A stretch of DNA of 64,000 bases from Pontixanthobacter aestiaquae (GTDB taxonomy: Bacteria; Pseudomonadota; Alphaproteobacteria; Sphingomonadales; Sphingomonadaceae), in NCBI RefSeq assembly GCF_009827455.1, contig NZ_WTYZ01000001.1:2303001-2367000 (forward strand), in the 5' to 3' direction. Each line of letters begins with the position of its first letter. The stretch's first letter is position 1. Positions 48,262 to 56,554 of the stretch are shown in pieces. The notes under the pieces are model-generated. The model was not told the origin of the DNA. It did no database searches and saw nothing but the letters and a program-made list of their open reading frames with translations. The translations under genes and the position numbers were made by a program.

Positions 48262-49488
48262 ATGGCCACTGAAATCAATGTCCCCACGCTCGGTGAATCG
48301 GTTACCGAAGGCACTATCGGTGAATGGCTGAAACAGCCCGGCGATGCAGTTGCGGTCGATGAACCGATTTGCAGTCTCGAGACCGATAAGGTTGCGATTG
48401 AAGTCCCCTCGCCCGTTGCTGGCGTGATCGGTGAGTTGAAGGCCGAAGTTGGCGATACCGTCGAAGTCGGCGCTGTGATCGCGACCGTTGAAGCTGGCGC
48501 CGCACCTGCTGCAAAAGGTGAAGAAGCTGGTCGTGCTGCCGAGCAACGCCAAGAGAACAAAGAAGAGAGTAAAGAGGCTCCTGCCTCCGACGCATCACAA
48601 ACACTCTCGCCAGCCGTGCGCCGCGCGGTTCTGGAACACGGGATCGACCCCTCAACGGTCAAAGGTACCGGCAAAGACGGCCGCCTGACCAAGGAAGATG
48701 TCATCGCCGCAGCCAAGGCCAAGGATGACACCCCTGCCCCAGCAAAACCCGAGGAAGCGCCTGCTCCTACTGCCGCCCCAACGGGAACCCGCAATACCGA
48801 GCGTGTGAAAATGACGCGCCTGCGCCAGACTATTGCCCGCCGCCTGAAAGGCGCGCAGGAGAATGCGGCGCTGCTCACGACATTCAACGATGTCGATATG
48901 ACCGCAGTGATAGAAGCGCGGACCAAATATAAAGAGCTGTTCGCGAAGAAGCATGACATCAAGCTCGGCTTTATGGGTTTCTTCGCCAAGGCGGCGCATC
49001 TGGCGCTTAAAGACGTGCCCAGCGTCAATGCGCAGATCGACGGCGATGAGATCGTCTATCATGATTATGTCGATATCTCCGTAGCGGTCAGCGCGCCCAA
49101 TGGGCTCGTCGTTCCCGTGGTCCGCGACGTCGATAAGAAGGGCTTTGCCCAGATCGAGAAAGACATCGCCAATTTTGGCAAAGCAGCGCGCGACGGTACG
49201 CTGACCATGGACGATATGGCCGGCGGTACGTTCACGATTTCCAACGGCGGTGTATTCGGTTCGCTAATGTCGACCCCGATCATCAACCCGCCACAGAGCG
49301 CCGTTCTCGGCCTGCACAGGATCGAAGACCGCCCGGTCGTGGTCGATGGCGAGATTGTGGTGCGCCCGATGATGTATATCGCGCTCAGCTATGACCACCG
49401 TCTGATCGATGGCCGCGAAGCTGTGACCGCGCTGAAAGTGATCAAAGATGCAATCGAAGATCCGACACGGATGCTGATTGATTTGTGA
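48262..49488 (+). CDS. sucB: Dihydrolipoyl succinyltransferase (E2)
   Basis: 408 aa. A lipoyl domain (1-78) with the modified Lys in [11 protein letters not shown], an Ala/Pro/Glu linker, a peripheral-subunit-binding domain ([25 protein letters not shown], about 116-150), a second linker, and a catalytic domain with [20 protein letters not shown] and active-site [12 protein letters not shown]. It moves the succinyl group to CoA. AAGGA precedes the start; the gap after sucA is 12 bases. Confidence 0.96.
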   Translation: MATEINVPTLGESVTEGTIGEWLKQPGDAVAVDEPICSLETDKVAIEVPSPVAGVIGELKAEVGDTVEVGAVIATVEAGAAPAAKGEEAGRAAEQRQENKEESKEAPASDASQTLSPAVRRAVLEHGIDPSTVKGTGKDGRLTKEDVIAAAKAKDDTPAPAKPEEAPAPTAAPTGTRNTERVKMTRLRQTIARRLKGAQENAALLTTFNDVDMTAVIEARTKYKELFAKKHDIKLGFMGFFAKAAHLALKDVPSVNAQIDGDEIVYHDYVDISVAVSAPNGLVVPVVRDVDKKGFAQIEKDIANFGKAARDGTLTMDDMAGGTFTISNGGVFGSLMSTPIINPPQSAVLGLHRIEDRPVVVDGEIVVRPMMYIALSYDHRLIDGREAVTALKVIKDAIEDPTRMLIDL

Positions 49489-49508
49489 GCCGAATAGGAC
49501 ATTTAGTC

Positions 49509-49820
49509 ATGAAAATTAGATTCATTTTGTTATTCGCGTCGGCTGGATTGCTTGCGTCTTGCGACGCCGCAATGGAGCAGGTCAGTGGTCAAGTCCGCAC
49601 TGCAGTTGTCGAACAATGTCAGTCGGTCAGCGAAGGTCTGGGCATTGCGGGCGAATTTGTAGCACCCGTGTGCGAATGTACGGCCGATACATTCATGGAA
49701 AAGAACGCCGACGAAATCACCCAGATTGATCGCGCGCGCATCGAAGAAATCGTTCGCACCTGCGCAGCAGATACGGGCGCCGCAAAACCAGATACTGCGA
49801 CGGAGACGACAAGTGCCTGA
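49509..49820 (+). CDS. Small lipoprotein between sucB and lpdA
   Basis: 103 aa. Signal MKIRFILLFASAGLLASC with lipobox Cys18; the mature part has a Cys pair (EQCQSVSEG, APVCECTAD) and a further Cys (VRTCAAD), then a Thr/Ala tail. ATG 49509 with AGGA nine bases ahead is favoured; a GTG at 49485 overlaps the sucB stop. Its end overlaps lpdA by 8 bases. Function unknown; the paired Cys resemble those of small periplasmic helical proteins. Confidence 0.75.
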   Translation: MKIRFILLFASAGLLASCDAAMEQVSGQVRTAVVEQCQSVSEGLGIAGEFVAPVCECTADTFMEKNADEITQIDRARIEEIVRTCAADTGAAKPDTATETTSA

Positions 49821-51228
49821 CCATTCATTCGATTACGACGTCCTTGTTATCGGCGCTGGCCCCGGAGGATATGTTGCCGCGATTCGCGCGGCGCAGCTGG
49901 GGCTGAAAACCGCATGTGCGGAAAGCCGTGAGACACTTGGCGGTACGTGCCTCAATGTCGGGTGTATTCCGTCCAAGGCGATGCTCCATGCATCCGAGTT
50001 TTACGACGCCGCAGCCAATGGCGCGATGGCCGAAATGGGTATCGAGACAAAGCCCAAACTGAACCTTGAGAAGATGCACGGCCAGCGGATCGATGCTGTT
50101 GACGGGCTCACCAAAGGCATCGAGTTCCTGTTCAAGAAGAACAAGGTCGATTGGAAAAAAGGCCTCGCCACTTTCCAGGACGCGCATAGTGTCAGAGTGG
50201 GCGACGAAACCGTTACTGCGAAAGACATCATCATAGCGACGGGTTCTTCGGTCACGCCTTTGCCGGGTGTCGAAGTCGATAATGACAAGCAAGTCGTAGT
50301 TGATTCCACCGGCGCGCTTGAATTGGCCAAAGTGCCCCAAAAGATGGTCGTCATCGGCGGTGGTGTCATCGGCCTTGAAATGGGTTCGATCTGGAATCGC
50401 CTCGGCGCGGATGTGACTGTGGTCGAATTCCTCGATCAATTGCTGCCCGGCATGGACGGCGAAGTTCGCAAGGAAGCGGGCAAGATATTCAAGAAGCAAG
50501 GCATGACTTTAAAGCTCAAGACCAAAGTCACCGGCGTGACGGTCAAAGGCAAGAAAGCCACGCTGACGCTCGAACCCGCCGCTGGTGGTGAAGAGGAGAC
50601 GATGGAGGCCGATTGCGTGCTGGTATCCATCGGCCGTCGTCCCAACACTGAAGGTCTCGGCCTTGATGCAATCGGCCTAGAAACCAACAAACGCGGACAG
50701 ATCGAAGTCGATCACGACTTCCGCACGTCAGTCGACGGCGTTTGGGCGATTGGTGACGTAGTCCCAGGCCCGATGCTCGCCCACAAGGCCGAGGATGAAG
50801 GCATCGCCTGTGCAGAAAACATCGCGGGCCACACCGGCATTGTGAACCACGATATTATTCCAGGCGTCGTCTATACCCTGCCCGAATTTGCCGGTGTCGG
50901 CCTCACGCAAGAAGAAGCCATCGAAAAGCTGGGCGACAAAGCCAAGATCAAAGTCGGCAAGTTCCCGATGATGGCCAATAGCCGTGCGAAAACCAATCAC
51001 GAGCCAGACGGTTTTGTGAAGATCATCGCCGATGCCGAAACCGACCGGGTGCTTGGTGTCTGGGCCATCGCCAGCGTCGCGGGAACAATGATCGCGGAGG
51101 CGGGCATTGCGATGGAATTTGGCGCAACGTCCGAGGATATCGCCTATACCTGTCACGCGCACCCGACACACTCGGAAGCGATGAAAGAGGCCGCAATGGC
51201 TGTGACCGGAAAACCGATCCATATTTGA
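49813..51228 (+). CDS. lpdA: Dihydrolipoyl dehydrogenase (E3)
   Basis: 471 aa from GTG 49813 with GGAG seven bases ahead. It reoxidises lipoamide of the 2-oxoglutarate complex using NAD+. FAD-binding VIGAGPGGYVAAIRAAQLG, redox disulfide GGTCLNVGCIPSKAML, NAD-binding VIGGGVIGLEMGSIW, WAIGDVVPGPMLAHKAEDEG and the C-terminal catalytic His-Glu in CHAHPTHSEA are all intact. Confidence 0.96.
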   Translation: MPDHSFDYDVLVIGAGPGGYVAAIRAAQLGLKTACAESRETLGGTCLNVGCIPSKAMLHASEFYDAAANGAMAEMGIETKPKLNLEKMHGQRIDAVDGLTKGIEFLFKKNKVDWKKGLATFQDAHSVRVGDETVTAKDIIIATGSSVTPLPGVEVDNDKQVVVDSTGALELAKVPQKMVVIGGGVIGLEMGSIWNRLGADVTVVEFLDQLLPGMDGEVRKEAGKIFKKQGMTLKLKTKVTGVTVKGKKATLTLEPAAGGEEETMEADCVLVSIGRRPNTEGLGLDAIGLETNKRGQIEVDHDFRTSVDGVWAIGDVVPGPMLAHKAEDEGIACAENIAGHTGIVNHDIIPGVVYTLPEFAGVGLTQEEAIEKLGDKAKIKVGKFPMMANSRAKTNHEPDGFVKIIADAETDRVLGVWAIASVAGTMIAEAGIAMEFGATSEDIAYTCHAHPTHSEAMKEAAMAVTGKPIHI

Positions 51229-51231
51229 TCC

Positions 51232-52272
51232 ATGCTCGGCCCCGGCTCCAGCGTTGCAATCATTGGAGCCGGGCAAATTGGCTATGCGACAGCCATGGCC
51301 TTCATCGACCGTGGCTGGAGCGTTACGGTTTACGCACGAACGGCTCCCAGTTGGCCGCTCGGTACATCAAAGCTGCGCAGAGGCTTGATCGACAAGGCGC
51401 TCAAATGGCGACCGTTTGATGCGGCGTTCCGCCAGCATGATGCCAGCGAAAATCCCGCACCAAATGCCGACCTCGTCCTCGACACCATCGCTTTCGATGC
51501 CGCGGACGTCGAGCGATATGATCCCAACCGAGTTGGCCGCTTGATCGCCATCTCGTCAGCCAGCGTCTATTGCGACCAAAAAGGCCGGACTTTAGACGAA
51601 GCCGCGCAGAATGGTTTCCCTGAATTCGGTGGAGCTGTGAGTGAAAACCAGTCAACGGTCGCGCCGGGACCAGAAACCTATTCCACGCGCAAAATCCGCA
51701 TGGAACAACGCGCAGCCAAACTGTTCGGTGATCGCGCAACAATCTTGCGGCCATGTGCGATCTACGGAGAATGGTCGCGCCATCCGCGTGAGTGGTGGTT
51801 TATCAAACGGCTGCTCGATGGGCGTTCGCAAATACCGCTGATCCATGGTGGGCTTTCGCAGTTCCAAACAACCAGCGTCGAGGACATTGCTTATTTCGCT
51901 GTAGATGCCGCTGAACAGTCACTTGGCGGCGTGTATAACGTCGCTGATGAAGGTTGCCCCACAGTCGCGGAGATTGGCGAGATTCTGTCTGATCCGTTTG
52001 ACAATCCGCCCGAGTTAGTTCCGCTTGACGGCGCCGGGTTGGTTGGCCGCACGCCTTGGTCGGTCGCCAAACCTTTCTCCATCTCCAATGCGCGCATGGT
52101 TGCGGCTGGATATGATCTGCCTTCGACTTATGGCTCGGGTGCGCCGCAAGCGGCACGTTGGCTTCGAGAACTCAACCCCGCTGATTGGCAGACCGCATTT
52201 CCGCAATTGGCCGCCTATCCGTGGGATTTGTTCGACTATGATACAGAGGATAGCTTCCTGAAGGGACGTTGA
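51232..52272 (+). CDS. NAD-dependent epimerase/dehydratase family protein
   Basis: 346 aa. The extended-SDR fold begins with VAIIGAGQIGYATAMAFIDRG; the catalytic Tyr-Lys pair is in YSTRKIRMEQ, with ISSASVYCDQ before it. The Gly spacing in the NAD motif is GxGxxG, unlike classical GxxGxxG epimerases, so a reductase or non-catalytic role is possible. It starts three bases after lpdA and overlaps the amidase gene region at its stop. The substrate cannot be inferred. Confidence 0.8.
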   Translation: MLGPGSSVAIIGAGQIGYATAMAFIDRGWSVTVYARTAPSWPLGTSKLRRGLIDKALKWRPFDAAFRQHDASENPAPNADLVLDTIAFDAADVERYDPNRVGRLIAISSASVYCDQKGRTLDEAAQNGFPEFGGAVSENQSTVAPGPETYSTRKIRMEQRAAKLFGDRATILRPCAIYGEWSRHPREWWFIKRLLDGRSQIPLIHGGLSQFQTTSVEDIAYFAVDAAEQSLGGVYNVADEGCPTVAEIGEILSDPFDNPPELVPLDGAGLVGRTPWSVAKPFSISNARMVAAGYDLPSTYGSGAPQAARWLRELNPADWQTAFPQLAAYPWDLFDYDTEDSFLKGR

Positions 52273-52289
52273 GTGGTTACATCCGTCAA

Positions 52290-53636
52290 ATGATGTATCC
52301 GAAACTCACGAATGAATCCGGCGCGCTGGAGCTCGCTGCGGAAATCCGCTCGGGTGATCTCTCCCCGCTTGAAGCAGTCGAAGCTGCGATTGCACGCGTC
52401 GAAACTCTCGACGGTGCTATCAATGCGGTACCAGTGCGCGATTTTGATCGGGCGCGTGAAAACGCCAAAGCATTGGATGGCAAAACTGCGTCTGCCGACC
52501 AACCTTTGTTCGGCGTGCCGATGACCATTAAAGAAAGCTTCGACATTGCGGGCCTCCCCACGACATGGGGACATACGCAATTCAAAGACCACATTGCGAA
52601 GCGCGATGCGACGGTGGTTCGCCAACTCAAAGCAGCGGGCGCAATCCTGATTGGCAAGAGCAATGTCCCGCCCGACCTGACCGATTGGCAGAGCGACAAT
52701 CCTGCCTATGGCCGCACTCGCAACCCGCATAATCTGGATCGTAGCCCCGGCGGATCGTCAGGCGGCGCAGCTGCGGCAGTCGCGGCAGGAATGGTCCCTT
52801 GCGAGTTTGGCACCGACATTGGCGGCTCGGTGCGTGTCCCGGCGCATTTCTGCGGCGTATGGGGACATAAGAGCAGTTGGGGGCTCATCAGCAAGCATGG
52901 CCACGATCATCCAGCGATGGCGGGTAAAGACGCGCATGATGGTGCACTCTCCATCGCCGGGCCGATTGCACGCAACGCCGATGATCTGGAGGCGTTAATG
53001 CGGATCACCGCCACGCTGCCACTGCAGGCCAATGGCAAACCGCTGAGTGAGTGCCGCATTCTGCTTGTCGCTGACCAAGCTGTAAGTCCCGTCGATGCAA
53101 CGGTCGCAGGACCGATGGAGGAGGCTGTGAGTGCGCTGGAGCGCGCCGGTGTTTCGATTGATCGGTCATCCGATATGCTCCCAGATCTCGAGGCGCAGCA
53201 TCGCGATTACATGCGGATGCTCGGTATCGCGATGGTTCGCGGTGCTCCGGCTGCCGATGGTAAGCGTGCGAACGCAACTGACTGGTTCGATTTGCTTGAC
53301 GCCCAGGCGCGATCAGAGCTGGCTTGGGCAGCATTGTTTGAGGCGTATGATTTCGTGATCGCTCCACCTGCCCCCATCGCGGCGTTCGAGCATGACGACA
53401 CGCCGGTTCGTGAACGCAAGATCACGATTAACGGCGAAGTGCGCGATTTTGCGGAAGTTTTTGCATGGGCCGGTATCTCCACTTTTCCCAACCAGCCCAG
53501 CACGGTGCTGCCAATTGGCGAAAGCGGGGGCGCAAACGAGAAATTGCCAACAGGCATGCAAGTGATCGGTCCGCGCTGGTCGGACCTTGATTGCATTGCT
53601 ATCGCGCGCGCAATGGGTGCGATACTGCACCGATAG
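52290..53636 (+). CDS. Amidase signature family enzyme
   Basis: About 448 aa from ATG 52290; TTG 52269, overlapping the preceding stop, would add seven residues. The Ser-Ser-Lys triad is present: Lys in VPMTIKESFD, and the Gly/Ser-rich SPGGSSGGAAAAVAAGMVPCEFGTDIGGSVRVPA with the nucleophilic Ser. Members hydrolyse amides, including glutaminyl-tRNA intermediates, but no gatB or gatC is beside it, so a small-molecule amidase is more likely. Confidence 0.88.
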   Translation: MMYPKLTNESGALELAAEIRSGDLSPLEAVEAAIARVETLDGAINAVPVRDFDRARENAKALDGKTASADQPLFGVPMTIKESFDIAGLPTTWGHTQFKDHIAKRDATVVRQLKAAGAILIGKSNVPPDLTDWQSDNPAYGRTRNPHNLDRSPGGSSGGAAAAVAAGMVPCEFGTDIGGSVRVPAHFCGVWGHKSSWGLISKHGHDHPAMAGKDAHDGALSIAGPIARNADDLEALMRITATLPLQANGKPLSECRILLVADQAVSPVDATVAGPMEEAVSALERAGVSIDRSSDMLPDLEAQHRDYMRMLGIAMVRGAPAADGKRANATDWFDLLDAQARSELAWAALFEAYDFVIAPPAPIAAFEHDDTPVRERKITINGEVRDFAEVFAWAGISTFPNQPSTVLPIGESGGANEKLPTGMQVIGPRWSDLDCIAIARAMGAILHR

Positions 53637-53655
53637 GATTCGTCGGACGTCAGGT

Positions 53656-54363
53656 ATGGCAAAACCTCTATGGATGGTGCGGTTCGCCAAGTGGCACATT
53701 TGGCTCGGTTGGCTCGTGGCCGTGCCGTTACTGATGTGGACGATTTCCGGTCTATTGATGGTCTCGCGCCCGATAGAGGAAGTGCGCGGCAACCATCTAC
53801 GCCAACCGGTCGAAGAGCAAGCGCTGCCGCCTGACACCAATATCGCGATTGCTTTGCCCGAGCATAGTACCCAGCCGGTGCAGTCGGTCGCAACTGTCAT
53901 GCAAAATGGCGCGCCGATCACGACCATCACCTATATGGATGGTGCAATCGAGCGCTTCGGTGGTGATGGTGCCAAGCTACCGAAAACCGGCGAAGTTGCG
54001 GCCCGGGCGATTGTAGCGGACCGTATCGTGGGCGGCGACAAAGTGGTCAGTTCGACCTTCTTCGAGCAGGACGATGTGCCGAACGATTTCCGCAGGCCGA
54101 TGGATGTCTGGCAAGTCGTGCTGAAGGACGGCACACATGTCTATGTCAGCCATGACACCGGCGAGATAGCCGCGGTGCGCACCCGTTTCTGGCGCGTATT
54201 TGATTTCATGTGGGGCCTGCACATCATGGATCTGGAGACGCGCTCAAAGACGCATCATCCCATACTAATATTCTTCGCTGCCCTTGCCGCGATTACGGTG
54301 ATATTCGGTTCGATCCTGATGTTTCGCCGCCGTAAGAAGAGGGTCCGCGTCAATGCCAGTTGA
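53656..54363 (+). CDS. PepSY domain membrane protein
   Basis: 235 aa. An N-terminal helix (HIWLGWLVAVPLLMWTISGLLM) and a C-terminal one (HPILIFFAALAAITVIFGSILM) flank a periplasmic PepSY-like region (DVWQVVLKDGTHVYVSHDTGEIAAVRTRFWRVFDFMWGLHIMD), the pattern of PepSY-associated transmembrane proteins, often linked to iron or heme reduction. The ribosome site is weak. Its end overlaps the TRIC gene by 11 bases. Confidence 0.85.
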   Translation: MAKPLWMVRFAKWHIWLGWLVAVPLLMWTISGLLMVSRPIEEVRGNHLRQPVEEQALPPDTNIAIALPEHSTQPVQSVATVMQNGAPITTITYMDGAIERFGGDGAKLPKTGEVAARAIVADRIVGGDKVVSSTFFEQDDVPNDFRRPMDVWQVVLKDGTHVYVSHDTGEIAAVRTRFWRVFDFMWGLHIMDLETRSKTHHPILIFFAALAAITVIFGSILMFRRRKKRVRVNAS

Positions 54364-55000
54364 TACTGCAATTTTAACCCCGGTGCTCGACGTATTGGAT
54401 CTGCTCGGCGTGGCAATCTTCGCGCTGTCAGGCGCATTGTTGGCCGCGAAAGAACGACAAACCTTTGTGACCATGGCGTTCTTTGCGCTGGTCACAGGTG
54501 TCGGCGGAGGCACGGTGCGTGACTTGCTGATCGACGCGCCGGTTTTCTGGGTCGCCGACGCATGGGTGGCCGCTATCTGTCTGGGTACCGCGGTGCTCAC
54601 CTGGTTTACGCCCACACGCTGGTGGGACGGCAAGCTGCTCGATTACGCCGACGGACTCGGTTTGACGGCGTATGCGGTACTAGGGGCGTCAAAGGCCATG
54701 ACTTACGGGATTCCGCCCGTCCCAGCCGTTTTGATGGGTATCATCACGGGCTGCGTAGGTGGTATCATTCGTGACGTCGTGGCGGGCCGCCCATCAATCA
54801 TCATGCGGCCCGAGCTGTACGTCACAGCCGCAGCCTTGTCCGCCAGCATGTGCGTGGCGGGGACGATGATGGAACTGCCGAACTACGTCACTTGGACTGT
54901 CGCAACCGCTGCGGGCTATGCCTTGCGCGCTGGCGCAATCCGCTGGAATTTGGCGCTCCCCTCATACCGCAGAGGCAAAGAGGGCATCAGCGAAAGCTAA
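54353..55000 (+). CDS. TRIC-family cation channel (UPF0126/YadS-like)
   Basis: 215 aa with about seven membrane helices in two inverted halves. Each half carries the family signature: GVGGGTVRDLLIDAPVFWV and GCVGGIIRDVVAGRPSIIM. Bacterial TRIC proteins form potassium-permeable trimers. It overlaps the PepSY gene by 11 bases, so translation is coupled. Six bases separate its stop from that of the convergent gene. Confidence 0.93.
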   Translation: MPVDTAILTPVLDVLDLLGVAIFALSGALLAAKERQTFVTMAFFALVTGVGGGTVRDLLIDAPVFWVADAWVAAICLGTAVLTWFTPTRWWDGKLLDYADGLGLTAYAVLGASKAMTYGIPPVPAVLMGIITGCVGGIIRDVVAGRPSIIMRPELYVTAAALSASMCVAGTMMELPNYVTWTVATAAGYALRAGAIRWNLALPSYRRGKEGISES

Positions 55001-55006
55001 GGTTAT

Positions 55007-55723
55007 TCAGCCACCTACGCGCGAATCCTCATAACCTTCTTCACCCGGAAGCGGACCGCCAGGATAGGCGGGCTGCGGACCGGTAGGCTCCAGATCAACC
55101 TGCGCAGATTGCGCGTCAACACGGTCCCAAGCCGCAGAATAGCGTGCATCGCTATATTGGCGGTCTTGGACTGGACCCGTCGGCGCATAGGCAGTTTGGC
55201 CGCCATACGATATGCCGTCGATTCGGCCATTATTGCCGATCGTGCAAGTGAACGCTGTGCCATTGTAGAGCGTGCCCGCGACATTCCATCCGGCACCGGT
55301 GCGGCTCACATTGTCCACGCCCTCTACACGAACATCACGCTGGATTTCACGCAAGCACATGTTGACAGCGTTATCGATGCCCTCGCCAGAACGGCGCGCG
55401 ATCGGACGATCCTGATAGCGGGTAGTGTCGACACGCTGGCGGCGATCATTCTTGTCGGAAACAGCGCTGGCAATTGCAGCGATGCCGCCAATCACCAGAA
55501 CACCTGTCAAAACATCGCCCGCATCGATCCCGCGATGGCGGCGATAGCGATAGCCCCGATGATGCTGGACGCTTTCATCAGGTTGCCAAGTGTCGGCAAT
55601 CGGTACCGCGCCATATGGCGCGCCGATAGCTTGCGGCAGCCCGGCAGCGCTCGCTGGAACGGCGCCCATCGACAGGGCAGCGGTCATGGCGCTGACGGAT
55701 GAAAGTGCTTTGAAACGGGTCAT
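55007..55723 (-). CDS. Secreted protein with glycine-zipper-like segment (paralogue A)
   Basis: 238 aa. A signal peptide (SAMTAALSMGAVPASA) is followed by a basic Tyr/Arg/His run (HHRGYRYRRHR), then IDAGDVLTGVLVIGGIAAIASAV, a hydrophobic glycine-zipper-like stretch, and a soluble domain with two Cys (NMCLREIQRD, FTCTIGNNG). The C-terminal tail is Pro/Gly-rich. It shares the order and motifs of the next gene (55849-56412). Function unknown. Confidence 0.75.
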   Translation of the reverse strand: MTRFKALSSVSAMTAALSMGAVPASAAGLPQAIGAPYGAVPIADTWQPDESVQHHRGYRYRRHRGIDAGDVLTGVLVIGGIAAIASAVSDKNDRRQRVDTTRYQDRPIARRSGEGIDNAVNMCLREIQRDVRVEGVDNVSRTGAGWNVAGTLYNGTAFTCTIGNNGRIDGISYGGQTAYAPTGPVQDRQYSDARYSAAWDRVDAQSAQVDLEPTGPQPAYPGGPLPGEEGYEDSRVGG

Positions 55724-55780
55724 ATCAGGTGCCCCCTAAGGTTGTGACGGGTCAAAACCGCCAGATTGCAAACATAACTA

Positions 55781-55812
55781 GGCGGTCCAGGCTTGCGTAA
55801 GCCTGAACCGCC
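55781..55812 (-). terminator. Hairpin terminator after paralogue B
   Basis: GGCGGTCCAGGCTT and AAGCCTGAACCGCC form a 14-base stem with one mismatch and a short loop. On the minus strand it lies 37 bases past the stop of the 55849 gene and is followed by TAGTTATGTTT. Confidence 0.55.
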
Positions 55813-55848
55813 CGTGGGTGGGAGGAGTGTTAGTATCCACGGTTGGGA

Positions 55849-56412
55849 TCAATGCAGACCGCGAAGGCCTCTGAAGTCAACAAAGGCACCTTGGCCGCGT
55901 GATATCGTGCAAGTGAACTTGCCCTGATCCCGATTGTAACCGCGATGGTTGTAATTGTAGCCACGGTCATAGCGGTTGTTGTAACCGCGATTATTGTAGC
56001 GGTTGCCATAACCACGCTGTCCTTCGACAACGATACGGCCTTTCACGCGCCAGCCATAGCGGGTCCGGTCAACGTCGCGGATTTGCGTAACGTCAGCGTA
56101 GCGGTAGCCACCTCGGCGCGCGTCACGTTCTGCGGCGCGAATGCAGCGTTCTACTGCACGTTCACCATTACCTCGGCGGCCATCATAGCGGTGATCATAG
56201 CGCCCATTATAGTGGCGGTCGCGATACCGGTCTTTCTTGCCTGAGGACAGAATGGCGGCGATCCCGCCAAGGATCACGGCGCCGGCAATAACATCGCCTG
56301 CGTCGATCTTGTCATGCCCACGGTCACGGGCGAAGGCCGGTGCGGCGGAAGTCATTGCCATCGCACCTGCGGCGACAGTTCCGACTAGGGCTTTGGAAAT
56401 GCTCTTCATCAT
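55849..56412 (-). CDS. Secreted protein with glycine-zipper-like segment (paralogue B)
   Basis: 187 aa from ATG 56412 with AAGGA five bases ahead (the next codon is also ATG). A signal peptide (LVGTVAAGAMAMTSAAPAFA) precedes KIDAGDVIAGAVILGGIAAILSS, then a very Tyr/Arg/Asn/Gly-rich region (NNRGYNNRYDRGYNYNHRGY) and a C-terminal FTCTISRGQGAFVDFRG. RCIRAAERDARRGGYRYADV parallels paralogue A. The repeats suggest surface or nucleic-acid contact; no function is recognised. Confidence 0.75.
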   Translation of the reverse strand: MMKSISKALVGTVAAGAMAMTSAAPAFARDRGHDKIDAGDVIAGAVILGGIAAILSSGKKDRYRDRHYNGRYDHRYDGRRGNGERAVERCIRAAERDARRGGYRYADVTQIRDVDRTRYGWRVKGRIVVEGQRGYGNRYNNRGYNNRYDRGYNYNHRGYNRDQGKFTCTISRGQGAFVDFRGLRGLH

Positions 56413-56554
56413 AAGTTCCTTCGTGATGCCGCGGCGGGTCTGCCTCGACTTCACAAATGGAATAGGTGATTCGCTTTGAGCCAGTCCTGAATTGGCCTTG
56501 CAGCCTTTGTTCAGGAAAATATGTACTTATCTGAACATTTGCTCAAGAGAGAGA

